This document shows positions 37,701 through 48,963 of a stretch of 64,000 nt of DNA, piece by piece. Both the position numbers and the translations under genes were made by a program. Source of the DNA: Paralvinella palmiformis (lineage: Eukaryota; Annelida; Polychaeta; Terebellida; Alvinellidae); contig JAODUP010000481.1 in assembly GCA_025642065.1 (NCBI GenBank), forward strand, positions 1 through 64,000. Reading direction: 5' to 3'. Every line of letters starts with the position of its first letter. Position 1 is the first letter of the stretch. The notes beneath the pieces were generated by a model. It was not told where the DNA came from and did not search any database. It saw only the letters and a program-made list of their open reading frames with translations.

Positions 37701-38498
37701 GTATCATGTAATGAAGTAAACCTACTTCATTACTCTACTTGAGTAATTTTTTCAAGTAACTGGAAGGAACGAAGTAAGATTTCAACATTCTTCTATTCTT
37801 GTAACAAAGTAATTTTAATTGGGGTAACACTACTTTTTACTTCATTACTTTCATTTACTTCGCGATATTTTCATTACTTATTTAGTCATAACATAGCCTA
37901 TGATTTAAGAGTCAATTGATACAGTTGCTGCAAATTATAATTACAAGTTGTCATCAACTTGGGTATCTTTGATGAATTTATGGTAAACAAATATATTTTA
38001 ATGTGGTGTACTAAAATGAGTTTTGTAAGAATGCCAACATTTGGTATACATGTTTCAGCTGATGCTCACTGATATTCAAGTCATAATTTTGGCAACCTAT
38101 TTTTGAAGGCTTACTTTGTTAATGTTATACAATGTTTCAACTGAAGTCAACTGTAATTAAATTGGCGACACCAACTTTGAGAATTAGCTTTTGCTGAACA
38201 AGGGCTTTGTTCAGTGAACTGAAAGATATCTACATGACTGTGGATGGAATAATTTTAGTGTGGCAGCACATATCTGTGGATGCAGTGAATTTGGTTCACT
38301 CTTGTGCACTGTGTCTTTGATTATCATATTTTGTGTTACAATAAATTTTATCTTCTCGTGTAATTCAATTACAAGTGGTTTTACTTTTTACTCAATTAGA
38401 ATTTTACCAGTTTACTTTTACTCCTACTCAAGTAATTTTGAAGAGGCTTACTTTTACTTGTACTCATGTAGAAAATAAAAGTAGTACAGTCACCCCTG
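37701..38498 (-). mobile_element. TACTCAAGTA-rich repeat, longer inverted partner of 14137-14620
   Basis: It begins 'gtatcatgtaatg' and ends TCACCCCTG, matching the reverse complement of 14137-14620 at both termini and at 'gcaaattataattacaagtt'. It is about 300 bp longer internally. ACTTGAGTA/TACTCAAGTA words are concentrated near both ends. No intact ORF. Confidence 0.65.
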
Positions 38499-38837
38499 TT
38501 TATAGGTATGTTACACACCATCTGGACAATTGTGGCTGTTTCAAAATGGAACCATCCGGTTTTAAGAATGCCTGCCCATTTAGCAACCATGTGGCAATGA
38601 AATGTCATGCTGCTATTTCAAAATTTTCTGAATAATTGACCAGTTATGAGATAGTCAAATTATATATTGTTGCAAAAATTAAATTGAATATAAATTATAT
38701 AGATCTCTACATATAGATATATGAACAAATTAATTCTGAAAATTATTCAAAGTTGTTGAAACAGTCCTCTTCCCATTTGGAAACGGGAAGCAGACTAATT
38801 CAACAACTTTTCAGAAATGATTTATTGCGTTTTAAGG

Positions 38838-39011
38838 TGATGATGATGATTGATGTTTTACTGACACTTTTGTGCACATGGTAGGCTAAATGAGCAGAGT
38901 GACCTCCAAAGGTAATCAAGGGAAGTGAAAGATGAAACACCCTTCATATATGCCCATGCTGAGGTTCTAACTGTGGTCCAACACGCTACCAACTAGATGA
39001 CCGAGGCACCC
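38838..39011 (-). mobile_element. tRNA-derived SINE, reverse orientation
   Basis: Reverse complement reads 'gggtgcctcggtcatctagt', 'ggtagcgtgttggaccacag', then 'gggtgtttcatctttcactt', 'ttacctttggaggtcactct', 'catttagcctaccatgtgc'. It shows both the tRNA-like head and the shared body. Confidence 0.75.
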
Positions 39012-39116
39012 TATTGTATTTTAAAGACATTATATATACATATATAAATGCATACAAACAGATGTTAATAATAAATTCATATTTTACAAAATGGTGCACA
39101 ATCAAATTTATCATGA

Positions 39117-39215
39117 TAATAATAATAATAATGTATATCTAATAAAGCACCCTTACTAGCAGGAGCCATTCAAAGGCGATGTACAAATAATATGTAATAT
39201 AATAATACCCCAAAT
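39117..39215 (-). repeat. Retroposon with (ATT)n tail, inverted partner of 46572-46685
   Basis: Contains 'gcacccttactagcaggagc', 'attcaaaggcgatgtacaaa', and 'taataatacccc'. The reverse complement matches 46572-46685. The (AAT)n at its left end is the tail. Probably a SINE or LINE 3' end. Confidence 0.6.
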
Positions 39216-39689
39216 GATCTGATCATGACGATGCTGTGCTAAATCGAATACAGGTCATTTTGGGACAAAACCGAATCAGGACAAGACTACCATTATATCT
39301 ACAACACATAAACCAACAATGTTGATATATGAGCAAACATGTAAGTTATGTAACATTCTATATCAAATATTTTTCATGAGTTTTAACACCTTTATAAATG
39401 AAGAAACATAACATACATGATACAACATTAATAATAATGAATTGCCTATAATCAAGAGTAAATGTAATTCGTAATTTGATATACTTGTGTTTGAATTGAT
39501 CACAAAGCTTCGTCTGGGTATCTTAAAAGACAACTGGGGCAATTACTGATTAGATGTACTTATTTGTATCAAATATCAAATGGTTTCAATTAAATATATG
39601 CAAACTTAATGGAGTAAATCATGTATTCAAGCTATAGGACACAACTTCAAATATAAATTACATCATGCATGGTGATTATGGTTGTGTTC

Positions 39690-40752
39690 AATAGGGCAGG
39701 TTGAAATTTTTCTTCGGGTCACAGGTTGGGTTTCGGTTTTGTGGGTTGGGTTTGTTGTATTGTGGGTTAGGTTCAGGGTTTTTGTCTTGTGGGTTGCGTA
39801 TGTGTTGCTTGAAAAAAATATGGGTTTTATTTATTTTAAATCCAAAATATATGCTCAACCGCCTCCTGTTATTCAGCCACCGCCAATACTTATGCAATAC
39901 GAATACCATACATTGCAATACAAATACCACCTGATAATATGTGAATAGATTGACAAGCTGTGAAGGTCATTAGGTAGTGATCCTGATCATTGTGTTCAAG
40001 TGCTATCAGGCAACATGTATATTGATATATAAGATATGAGAAAAACAAAGTCAGTCACACTGCCTTCTTTCATTGCTGATACGTGCTGTGGGATATTTGT
40101 TACTATTGGATATTAGTAGATATTGTGTTTTATTGAAGACATTTATTGTATTCCAACTGCTTGGAGGTACTCTTATGTATAGATGTGATTTTCTTTCGAC
40201 TATTGCTACTGTTAACCATAGCAGCCAAACTTATGGCTAGCTTGGTTATATCAAGTTTGAAGTCTAAAGAATATAAAATTAGGTTTTGTAGTAAGGGAAA
40301 GACTGATATTTGGAAAGAATTTGGACTTCTGGTAGATCATAATGGCACTGAACTGGACTTTGCTGCATGTAAATCTTTTCATCAAGCACTTGCCTATTCA
40401 AGTTGTATTGGCATTTCAGCACTTAAATGTCACATCTTAAATATCACAAGATGTGAATAAGTTACAATGGACAAGTTGAGTTCCTTTTTCAATAAATTAT
40501 CTTAATAACAGGAATTTTGTATGTTTTGTGTTCGGACTCCATTCTTGTGGGTTGGGTATGGGTTACAGTCTTGTGGGTTCGGTTGGGCAGGGGTTACAGT
40601 CTTGTGGGTTGGGCACGGGTTCAGTACCATTTTTAGTATGGGTTCTGCTTGGGTTCAGGTTAAGATTTGTGGGTTTGGGCTGGGTGTGGGTTGAGTAGTT
40701 GTAGGTTGGGTCAGGTTTGGGTTCAGCTTTCCAACCCATGTAGGGCTCTAGT
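39690..40752 (+). mobile_element. hAT derivative with BED-finger fragment and GGGTTGGG subterminal repeats
   Basis: The two flanks (39700-39800 and 40540-40740) are packed with 'gtgggttgggt'-type words. The right end reads 'ccaacccatgtagggctcta' and the left end starts 'tagggcaggttg', a poor terminal match. Between them a frame covering 40253-40440 encodes KGKTDIWKEFGLLVDHNGTE, DFAACKSF and SALKCHI, the pattern of a BED zinc finger from hAT transposases. The second Cys of the usual CxxC is Phe, and nothing of the catalytic domain follows. No target duplication was identified. Confidence 0.6.
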
Positions 40753-41321
40753 CTCTACCCCAAATTTCAAGTTTAACAAGTTATTTACATTCAAAACAGC
40801 ATTGTGGTGCAAATTATAAGATGAGTAATCCGTGTCTTATATGTATAAGGGATCGAGTGCGTAGAAATAGCAAAGCTCTGGAATACGTTGGTTGCCAGAA
40901 GTGGTGCCACATCAGATGTGGTAAAAAAGGTAATAGATCTATTGTTTAGAGGTGTTAAAACTCATGAAAAATGATTTAATATAGAAAGTTACATATCTGC
41001 TCGTATATCAACATTGTTTTATGTTGTAAATATAGTATATACTCAAAATACTATTAATAGTAGTCGTGATTTGGTCTTGTTCCAAAATGACCGCACCGCT
41101 GAATCAAGTGGTTGAGAAATGGACCGCCCATCTTACAACCACAAGGCTTGTAGTGCGGTTGCAAAATAGGTAAATACCGTTTTAAAACGGGCAGGGTGAG
41201 GGTTATGAAATGGGTTGGTACAACTATATTTATCATTATCATATCAATTCAGTATTATTAAAATTACACTTTTATAAATAATAAAGGTGGACGTTAATTT
41301 AAAGACCCCCTGATGATGTAA

Positions 41322-41398
41322 AACAGTCTGGCAGTGAACACCCTCAGGGTATTTCGGCTACATCTTTCTGTACTGCTCCCCTGTGAGTGGTGGGGAGG
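41322..41398 (-). repeat. Dispersed repeat fragment, split by the MULE
   Basis: Reverse complement of the right part of 10216-10380 ('gcagtgaacaccctcagggt', 'atttcggctacatctttctg', 'gtgagtggtgggg'). It is interrupted at 41398 by the MULE, whose 9-bp target duplication is part of this repeat. Confidence 0.75.
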
Positions 41399-41880
41399 GA
41401 ATCACGGACATAACCTCCTGCAGACAAAACCCCCTGCGATTCTGAAAACCCCATGCGGACATAACCCCAAAACGACATCTTGGACAAAACACCCTGAATG
41501 TCAGTGGTTGTTTTGAAAAAGATGGTTTATATGTGAATTTAATATATGGTTTTTTCAAAATATAACTATATAAGGCCAAACATAAATTTTCCATTGCAGT
41601 GGCCATATTCTAACAACCATTTGTGTGTATTAATTACTGTCAATTAACTTGTCAGGTAAATAATAGGAAATAAATAGATTAATATGACATAATCATTTAA
41701 GGATCAAATGTACTTGAAAATGAACTTAGGTGTGATGCTGATTAATATTAGAACTTAGGAACAGGGAAGCCACTTGATTAAAGAAAATTATTTCTTAGAT
41801 CTATAAAGCCAAATTATAATTGCAATCTGGGTTGAGAAGCCACGTATAATTATCATATAAATTAGGAATCCTGTCATATT

Positions 41881-42325
41881 ATGATTGTAATTCATATTTC
41901 CATGAATCAGGAGCATATTGACGCATCCGTCAGCCAGCAGGATGAGGGTGTCATCCCCCCTATCAGAATGCGGAGAATTCCTCCAAGGTTTCCCCCAGAG
42001 CTGTGGAATGTGCATGTGACAACTATGCACGGTGGATCGAGAACTAACAACATTTGCGAATACTGGAACAACAGCTTCCGATCACTAGTTGGACATTTGC
42101 ATCCAACTATATGGAGAGCTATTGACAGCATCTGTAAGGATCAGAACAACGTAGACACTGACATCCTGTTGGAATCCCGTGGGCAACCCCGCCAAGAAGC
42201 GACAACGGCGACATGTTAAGTCCCTGTAGTCAACTCTATTCAATCTGTGCAGAGGTGTCCATGACAGGTCAAGATCCATCAAGTCCACACTCAAAGGTCT
42301 CAGATACACCATAAGATGGAAATAA
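41881..42325 (+). pseudogene. C-terminal remnant of a MULE transposase
   Basis: The frame from 41881 reads IPPIRMRRIPPRFPPELWN, then GGSRTNNICEYWNNSFRSLV and GHLHPTIWRAIDSI. This is the RTNN-E-W-N-F pattern of the C-terminal part of MULE transposases from FLYWCH-associated elements. Near 42185 the homology moves to another frame (AKKRQRRHVKSL), meets an in-frame stop, and continues as STLFNLCRGVHDRS and KGLRYTIRWK up to a stop at 42323-42325. The catalytic region is missing, so it is a pseudogene inside the 41399-42654 element. Confidence 0.75.
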
Positions 42326-42418
42326 ACTTGTTAATGTAAATGACATATATGATATAATATTAACAATAAAATAATGCTATATAGGAACCATGTGTTTATT
42401 ATTATCAATTAATTTCTG

Positions 42419-42420
<2 letters not shown>

Positions 42421-42460
<40 letters not shown>
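42421..42460. repeat. (AT)n microsatellite inside the MULE
   Basis: 40 bp of pure TA between the transposase remnant and the right terminal repeat. Confidence 0.95.
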
Positions 42461-42465
<5 letters not shown>

Positions 42466-42670
42466 CAATAACAACAACATTAATTCCTGTATAATATCAA
42501 TAAAATAATGATATATAACAAGCATGTATGTTTATTATGATTAATTAATTAGTGTTTATTATAATTAATTAATTCCTATATTCAGGACAGGGGGTTATGT
42601 CCGCAGGTGGTTATAATCAGGGGGTTTGTCCGCAGGGGGTTATGTCCGGCTACCGTGGGGAGGATATATA

Positions 42671-42691
42671 GACTAGACTAGACTAGACTAC
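42671..42691. repeat. (GACTA)n short tandem repeat
   Basis: Four perfect GACTA pentamers just right of the MULE's target duplication. Confidence 0.9.
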
Positions 42692-42697
42692 TCACAG

Positions 42698-42740
42698 TGA
42701 GCTCCGGTGGCCTAGCGGTTAAGCAGTCGGCACCCCGAAC
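42698..42740 (+). mobile_element. tRNA-like SINE head, truncated
   Basis: 'gctccggtggcctagcggtt' followed by 'aagcagtcggca' matches a polymerase III A-box context in tRNA-derived SINEs. No B box follows, so it is not a tRNA gene. Confidence 0.35.
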
Positions 42741-43475
42741 AACAAAACCAAAACTATTCACTTTCTACTCACCTACTGACTGTCGCTGTGACGAATATCA
42801 ATAACTCCCCCAAAAACTAAACAAACATCGATTCAGTATAGATCTATTTCAAATAACGACAGTAACATGAAAATAAACGTATGTGAAAATAATATAAAAT
42901 TGCATTTAAGAAAATATAATACTAGATCTAGATCTATATTTAAAAAGTATAATAATAACAAATATCTTTAAGTCATGTGATCCAAACGATGACATATCAT
43001 TATATTGCAATGACTGAATGAGCGGGTAAGTTGTAAACAGAGAAATAGTTTGTTTTTATTTGATTTATTTTGTACACTAATGTAATAATAACACTAAAAT
43101 ACATTAAAATACCAGGATAATACAAGAAAGTGAAACACTTATTTCTATTGTGGTCGTATATATAGTAAATAGATCTAATTGGTATAAACAAAATATAAAG
43201 GTAATATTCCTCAATATCTATATTATCTAGGTGACTAGTAAGATACTTTTTATGTAATGTAAATAAAAACAATAATTTGTTTTATTATCCTTGTCCTACT
43301 AGAATAATTCGATATTCCTCTTTTTTATGTCATTGACCCAGATACTGAGATACTGGTTCAGTAATTTGGAAACGCGCTTCATTGGATACCTCCAAATTGT
43401 GGTACTGATCATAGCGTTCGTTGCGTGTGTCCTTGGGCTTAATTTTGCATGCATGAATAAAATGCTTGCTTGTGG

Positions 43476-43520
43476 TTCGGGGAGTATCCCCAGGTTGTCG
43501 CTTGTTTGGCATAGCTAGCA
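43476..43520 (+). repeat. Dispersed repeat fragment (partner 10216-10380)
   Basis: 'ggttcggggagtatccccag' and 'gttgtcgctt' match the left part of 10216-10380 in the same orientation. Confidence 0.6.
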
Positions 43521-43526
43521 TATCGA

Positions 43527-43836
43527 AATAAAATGTTCCTGCCATATCGTATATATAGATTTACCATTTCCCCAGGAAGTGTATAGCTCCTTCCCAGCTA
43601 ACAATATTACCTAATAATTACGTTATTAAAACGTAATGATAAAGTTATCCTTGCGTAATTATAAATACGTATTTCTTATGTAAAAGTGCAGCGTTTTAGT
43701 TACGTCACCACGACGTATTTTAATAACGTTACAGTTACGTTATGACAACGTAATATCAATAACGTAATGACAATTTTGCATGCATGGATAAAATGTTCCT
43801 GCCATATCGTGTACACATACCATTTCCTCAGGAAGT
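43527..43836. repeat. TTACGT/ACGTAA-rich module between direct repeats
   Basis: A 55-bp direct repeat ('aaaatgttcctgccatatcg', 'accatttcc', 'caggaagt', 'tat') at about 43527-43583 and 43787-43836 flanks 43618-43770. That interval contains around ten TTACGT/ACGTAA hexamers on both strands and looks like a MITE. Its insertion may have copied the flanking segment. Confidence 0.6.
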
Positions 43837-43891
43837 ATATCTTAATTAGTTGTTCCAGCCTGGGACACTACATGCGGCCAAGGCACAAGTA

Positions 43892-44576
43892 TAGTGACGT
43901 ATCTGCGGAAAATAGCGCTTATGCCAAGCGCTGAAATTGCGCCCTTATCTAAACATTTGTAACCCATTTTTTAGATAGCTTTAGCATAAAATCAACTCAA
44001 AAATACAAGTTAATTTCGTTAACTTTTTATTTAACAAATTATGGCATCACTGAAAATTACAATTGCACCTTCCCTGCTTTCACTGATGCAAATTTGTCTA
44101 TGATGTAGTCAAAAAAAAAAAAATCTTCAGTTTCTTCTCTTTCTACACTCAGCAGAACAAGATCAGAGTCTGCCTTGGCCCATAATGGAGGCTCTCAAAT
44201 ACGAAAATATTAGTTTTAACTTGCTGGGTGATCTCTCACAGCTGGCGATGGAAACTGCGATGGTTAGCATTATCTGAATAATAATGCGAAGATTGGGGAA
44301 GATGCTTTCATTTCCATATTTCTTGTGTTCCCCGCGACTTGCATACGGTCACGGACACACAGCCATGTAAACTCAATGCTGCCAGATCTACAACTAGCTT
44401 TATTCAGTCTGTACACTGGTACGTAATACACTGATCCAAACATCACGTGATGACCGTTACCTTAACAGTGCTATTAATGTAATGTATTCTAAAGAACTAG
44501 ATATATAACACCTCTCTTTCTTTTTTGAAGAATTAATATTTCAATTAATTTTATATAATACAATATTCTTGCATGA

Positions 44577-44616
<40 letters not shown>

Positions 44617-46652
44617 CATTATGATATCATGCATAATATTCTAGTCTACCCATAATCAGACTAATGAACATGATTATAGTATTATGTGAATATGGTTCAT
44701 ACTAACTATTCAGACCATATCATACAAATCATGTATTACGCATAATTTCATCCTCGTGGGAATGAATCATATATCATAATGACAATCATAAAATGAGTAA
44801 ATATGAATAATGCAGAATATATAAAATACTATGAATTAATATGTGATAATTTCCATATCTATACTGTTCTTATTCTTCTTATTTGGGCATATGAAAATCT
44901 TTATATATTGCTTGCATTTTTATCGTACTTTAGCGAATCCTAATCCTAACAAAGTCAGAAAATAGTAAATGAACATGCGGTTGTACAGCTGCATTGCGTC
45001 ACTTCTTGTTTCACTTGTCTCGTTTTCATTGTCTGTCATGTCCTGGAGAACTTGGAGTATCTCTTCAAGGGGTACTTATTGATGGGTTTCACTGCTTCTC
45101 TCCTTGCACTCCACCTGGTTTCAGATTCTGACTTAACAACCACTGGCACGGCGTTTTTGAGTTTTTCCTAGCGCTGTGTTGAAAGAGAGAAGAACACGTA
45201 TTGAGCTTCGATGGTTCAAAAAATGCAATCATGATTGTATCCTGCTTGCCTGCATGTAGTCCCACCAAGTTGAGGGTGTGATTGTCACAATTTATAAACA
45301 CTGCAAAGTTGTTTTTCTCACTTATTCTTTTATTAACACCACTTCTGGGTCTAGCCGTCATAGCAGCATTGTCATAGCATTGTGACCGACAATCTTGTAG
45401 CACCATTTGTGCTTCTCTAGCTGTTTTAATATGTCTTAAATCAAGGTCTCAACATTCTTATGGCTTATTTGGATAAAACCAAGCAATGACTCTTTAACAA
45501 TGACTCTTTTTGTGGCGTATTCGACAACACTACGGTAATGATATGCATGGCATAATGAATGCTCATGTTGTGGCCGTCGACATGCGGTCTTTTTTTTCAA
45601 TAAACTGGTTTTAACGTTCACATACACCACACTTCCCTCTCAAAATCAACTATCAAGTACTTCACTACTTCTGACATCTGTTCATAGTGTGCCTGATCAG
45701 GAGATGATACAAGGATAATTGGATTTACAAATGCTTTTTAGTAAACTCTGGTGAACAGTGGGTGCCATAATGTGGATGAATTCGTTCTAGACACCAGGTG
45801 AAAGTTAGGCCTGGATACTGGATGGCGTTCCACACGAGTGGTATGTTATTTCATGACATGGTCGGTGGCAGTTGTTTCAGTAAGCCAAGGAAATTTCCCA
45901 CATTGAAGTCATCGTCCAACTGAAGTGACTCCCCATGTCCTCTAAAAGCCAGGTTCTGAGTCGTAAGGAATTTTATGCAACTGCTCCTTTTTCAGCTAAA
46001 CTTCTTTCCATTTCTTTCCACCGCATGAAGGACTCCCGATGATTCTTAGTATTTTCATGAACTCTAATCCTTTCAGGTACTTTCCACTGGTTAAATCCAC
46101 TTTCCAGCTCCAATGAGGATCCATGGACTGACCAGGAATAGAGGAGAAAACAGATAGAAAATGCAGATATTTTAGAAGGGGTATAGACTAGCCATGAGGG
46201 CTTCACTTCATCACCACGACCATTTCTCAATTTCCTCTTGAAGTTTTGTTTATTGAGCGTTTATTTGTTGATATAATTTGTAGTTTATTTGTTCATTATT
46301 CTGAAAATACCTTGAACCCAGCTTTAGTTATTTTTTATTTTCAACGCGTCAGGCAGAATTGCTTTTGCAGTATCCTTGTCAAACTTCAAAAGTTCAATGT
46401 CATGCTGTTCAATCTCATCAATAAACGCATCACTATTGCAGGTGCCAGTGTCTCGGCTCAAGTCATATGGTGATTGTGCGTCTCTTCTAAAAACACCCAT
46501 ATTTAAGGTCGCTTTCACAGATAAATAATTATTATCTTTTAAATCATTACAGGGTTTTTACAAACATTATTTGGGGTATTATTATATTACATATTATTTG
46601 TACAGCGCCTTTGAATGGCTCCTGCTAGTAAGGGCGCTTTATTAAATATACA

Positions 46653-46685
<33 letters not shown>

Positions 46686-47190
46686 CATCACCACCACCAT
46701 CGATTTCCCCTCCTGTCGTGTCCACATTCTTTCTGGCAGCCTGACTTTCAATCTCGTCACACTCGAATTTATCGGGCTTGACTACCTCCCTGGGTTGTAA
46801 TGCATTTGTACTTGATTCACCTTCGGATTCTAAAACATTGTGACAAATCCAAGCGACACCATGGGACATATCGAAGAACTTGTCCTGAGATTTTACTAGA
46901 AGATCACGAAGACTTTGCTCGACTTAGTGACCTCCTTCGACTCCAACTTTCGTCTCTTCCGTCCTTCAGCCACACTTTCTTTCTGATGAAGAACTTTCAT
47001 GGTATTCTCACACAATACTCTGAAATAAAGAAATGAAACTTTTAACTGTTACAGATTTTGCATGAAATTCTAGACTACCATCATAGTTTATGCAGATGAA
47101 TGATCATACTGTCTGTACCCCTCAGTGGCGCTCCCTTTAAGTGGTGTCCAGGGCACGTGCCCTTCCTGCCACGCCGCAGATACACCACTG
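43892..47190 (-). mobile_element. hAT/ZMYM1-like transposon relic, 3.3 kb
   Basis: The left end TAGTGACGTATCTGCGG and right end (complement) CAGTGGTGTATCTGCGG match at 14 of 17 positions. Minus-strand fragments in several frames follow the order of TTF-zinc-finger/DUF4371 (ZMYM1-like) hAT proteins: LHQKESVAEGRKRRKLESKE near 46990, 46230-45973 (WLVYTPSKISAF, FNQWKVPERIRVHENTKNHR, the TTF-type finger region), about 45650-45436 (FEREV, HYRSVVEYATKR), 45406-45089 (CRSQCYDNAAMTARPRSGVN, INCDNHTLNLVG) and 45070-44930 (QVLQDMTDNENETSETR, AMQLYNRMF). Several stops and frameshifts make it non-functional. The 8-bp flanks do not match each other. Confidence 0.75.
46572..46685 (+). mobile_element. Retroposon with (TTA)n tail nested in the hAT relic
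   Basis: 'tttggggtattattatatta', 'tgtacagcgcctttgaatgg', and 'tcctgctagtaagggcgctt' are followed by (TTA)n. It is the inverted copy of 39117-39215. It separates two N-terminal coding fragments of the hAT relic, so it inserted later. Confidence 0.65.
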
Positions 47191-47647
47191 GCCGTATAGG
47201 CTCGGGTACGTTGACGTACGTGATTTGATGCAAAACGTCAAGCCGCAAAACACAAAATCAGATAGTAATCTTTCACTCACTCTATAGACTGCATAGCTTT
47301 GCCGTATAAAGTGAAATAAGCCTACTGCAGCAGGGGCAGTGACAAACGATTGGAACGGGTTACCAACGCACGTACGTACGTATATATAGCAGAGAGTTTA
47401 AATATATAGTAATTAAGTCCCACATTAAATACATTGAAGTCTCGATGTGACAAACATTGCATTAGTGAGCGTTACAATCTGCCGTGATCCATTAAATAAG
47501 AAATATCTTGCATAGAAAACAAGACTTGACCGAAGTTTTTAACAGGCTGTGCTATCACTACTCCGTATATCTGGTATCAAGGTATCAATTAATAACCCGC
47601 ATGTAACAGCATCAAAGTTTCAAGTCCACCCGGAGCCTAGCTTTTAA

Positions 47648-47688
<41 letters not shown>

Positions 47689-47859
47689 AATATATATATA
47701 TAATTCAATTCAATCAATTTATTTCAGAATATAAAATTCCATATACATATGAATTATGATACAGTGAAGTATATAATACACACTATAACAAATTATAAAC
47801 AAATTATAAATTGAGTATTTTCGTCCATCAGAATTATAATAAAACAAACTAGAAACAAT

Positions 47860-48223
47860 ACATTATTCTAGCAAGTTGCTAGAAGCACCTAAAACGTGCT
47901 TTAAAACTATAAACGTGTTTGCAAACCAGCACTCCAAATGAATCAATATTATTATTGACATAAATTGCAGACATATACTCTCCCCCCTTAAAATACCAAA
48001 TAATTTTCTGTATATATTATTAAAGGCCACTACAACACGCTTATTTATATACTGTTTATACGTTGACCACAAATGACACCCTTAATTATGCATTGCAAAG
48101 GAATGATCTAAATAATTTTACTTTAATACTGAGGAACATGTTTTGAAGCGACTGATAAGCATATTCTCTCTTGAATAAAGTGATATCATGATATCATCAT
48201 CATTCTGATGTTTGTCAGAGAAC

Positions 48224-48265
<42 letters not shown>

Positions 48266-48905
48266 GCGTTATCTGTGTTTGTCATGTATAACTACACCTA
48301 AATATTTGTTACTTGTCACTAAAGTCAGAGGTACATCATTAAGGCAGAGAGTAGGTACAAATAAATCATTCAGTGAATTTGGTTTGAAAGACACACTTTG
48401 TCTTTTTCTCATTAAAAATAATAAAATTTTAAACAGCAAAGTCAGCACATATATCAAGCAGGTCCTGGAGAGCTAGCTGTAGGTGAGGGAGCTATGATAT
48501 AGGTATCATCCGCGTACATTAAATGATTTATGATCATGCCATTCATACTACAACCAATATAACTCTGATTCAAGTTGCAACTGAGCTCCTCCATCTATAT
48601 ACTAAACAACACAGGTGACACAATTCCACCCTGTCTTACACCGTTAGACACAGTAAAGAATTTGGAGAATTGGTTACCCTAACGTACACAAAATGTTTGT
48701 TGACAATACCAGAATATGAGAAGACGGATTAAAGTAGCATCAATATTACACTTAATAAGTTTCTGAAAGAGACGCCAATGATTAATACGATCAACAAATA
48801 TATAATGGACTAGCGTTGATTATAATATTCTGTTATCTGCTTGCGAGTGTACACACACGTCTGAACCATGTTTACTTTAAAATCCAAACTGATTACTATA
48901 AGTTT

Positions 48906-48925
<20 letters not shown>
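47860..48925 (-). mobile_element. LINE reverse-transcriptase relic split by an (AT)n array
   Basis: On the minus strand, broken frames run in the order of a non-LTR retrotransposon polymerase: SKHGSDVCVYTRKQITEYYN, DRINHWRLFQKLIKCNIDAT, SNGVRQGGIVSPVLFSI (B motif), MNGMIINHLMYADDTYIIAP (catalytic YADD at about 48510), KPNSLNDLF and SNKYLGVVIHDKHR. After the (TA)n at 48225-48264 the homology resumes with SREYAYQSLQNMFLSI, KLFRSFLC and ILIHLECWFANTFIVLKHV. Several stops and at least three frameshifts are present. Clade uncertain. Confidence 0.85.

Positions 48926-48962
<37 letters not shown>
48908..48962. repeat. Compound (AT)n(TG)n microsatellite
   Basis: About 32 bp of TA passes directly into about 22 bp of TG, overlapping the upstream edge of the LINE relic. 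Confidence 0.95.

Positions 48963-48963
<1 letters not shown>

Larger units (their letters stand above)
41399..42654 (+). mobile_element. Mutator-like element (MULE) with 9-bp target duplication
   Basis: GTGGGGAGG occurs at 41390-41398 and at 42655-42663, directly flanking the element; an 8-11 bp duplication is the MULE hallmark. The termini are inverted repeats rich in CGGACATAACC and GACAAACCCCCTG words, arranged as tandem short units (41405-41500; 42590-42650). The interior holds a broken transposase tail. At 1,256 bp it is too short to be autonomous. Confidence 0.8.

Noticed and set aside
41881..42219. 112-aa open frame as an intact host gene
   Set aside because: It is a MULE transposase tail that lacks the catalytic region; its homology continues in another frame past a stop.
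42671..42691. (GACTA)n as a CRISPR-like array
   Set aside because: A five-base tandem repeat without spacers, in a eukaryotic genome.
45089..45406. 105-aa minus-strand frame as a functional ZMYM1-like gene
   Set aside because: Neighbouring homologous segments lie in other frames with stops between them, so the whole is a decayed hAT transposon.
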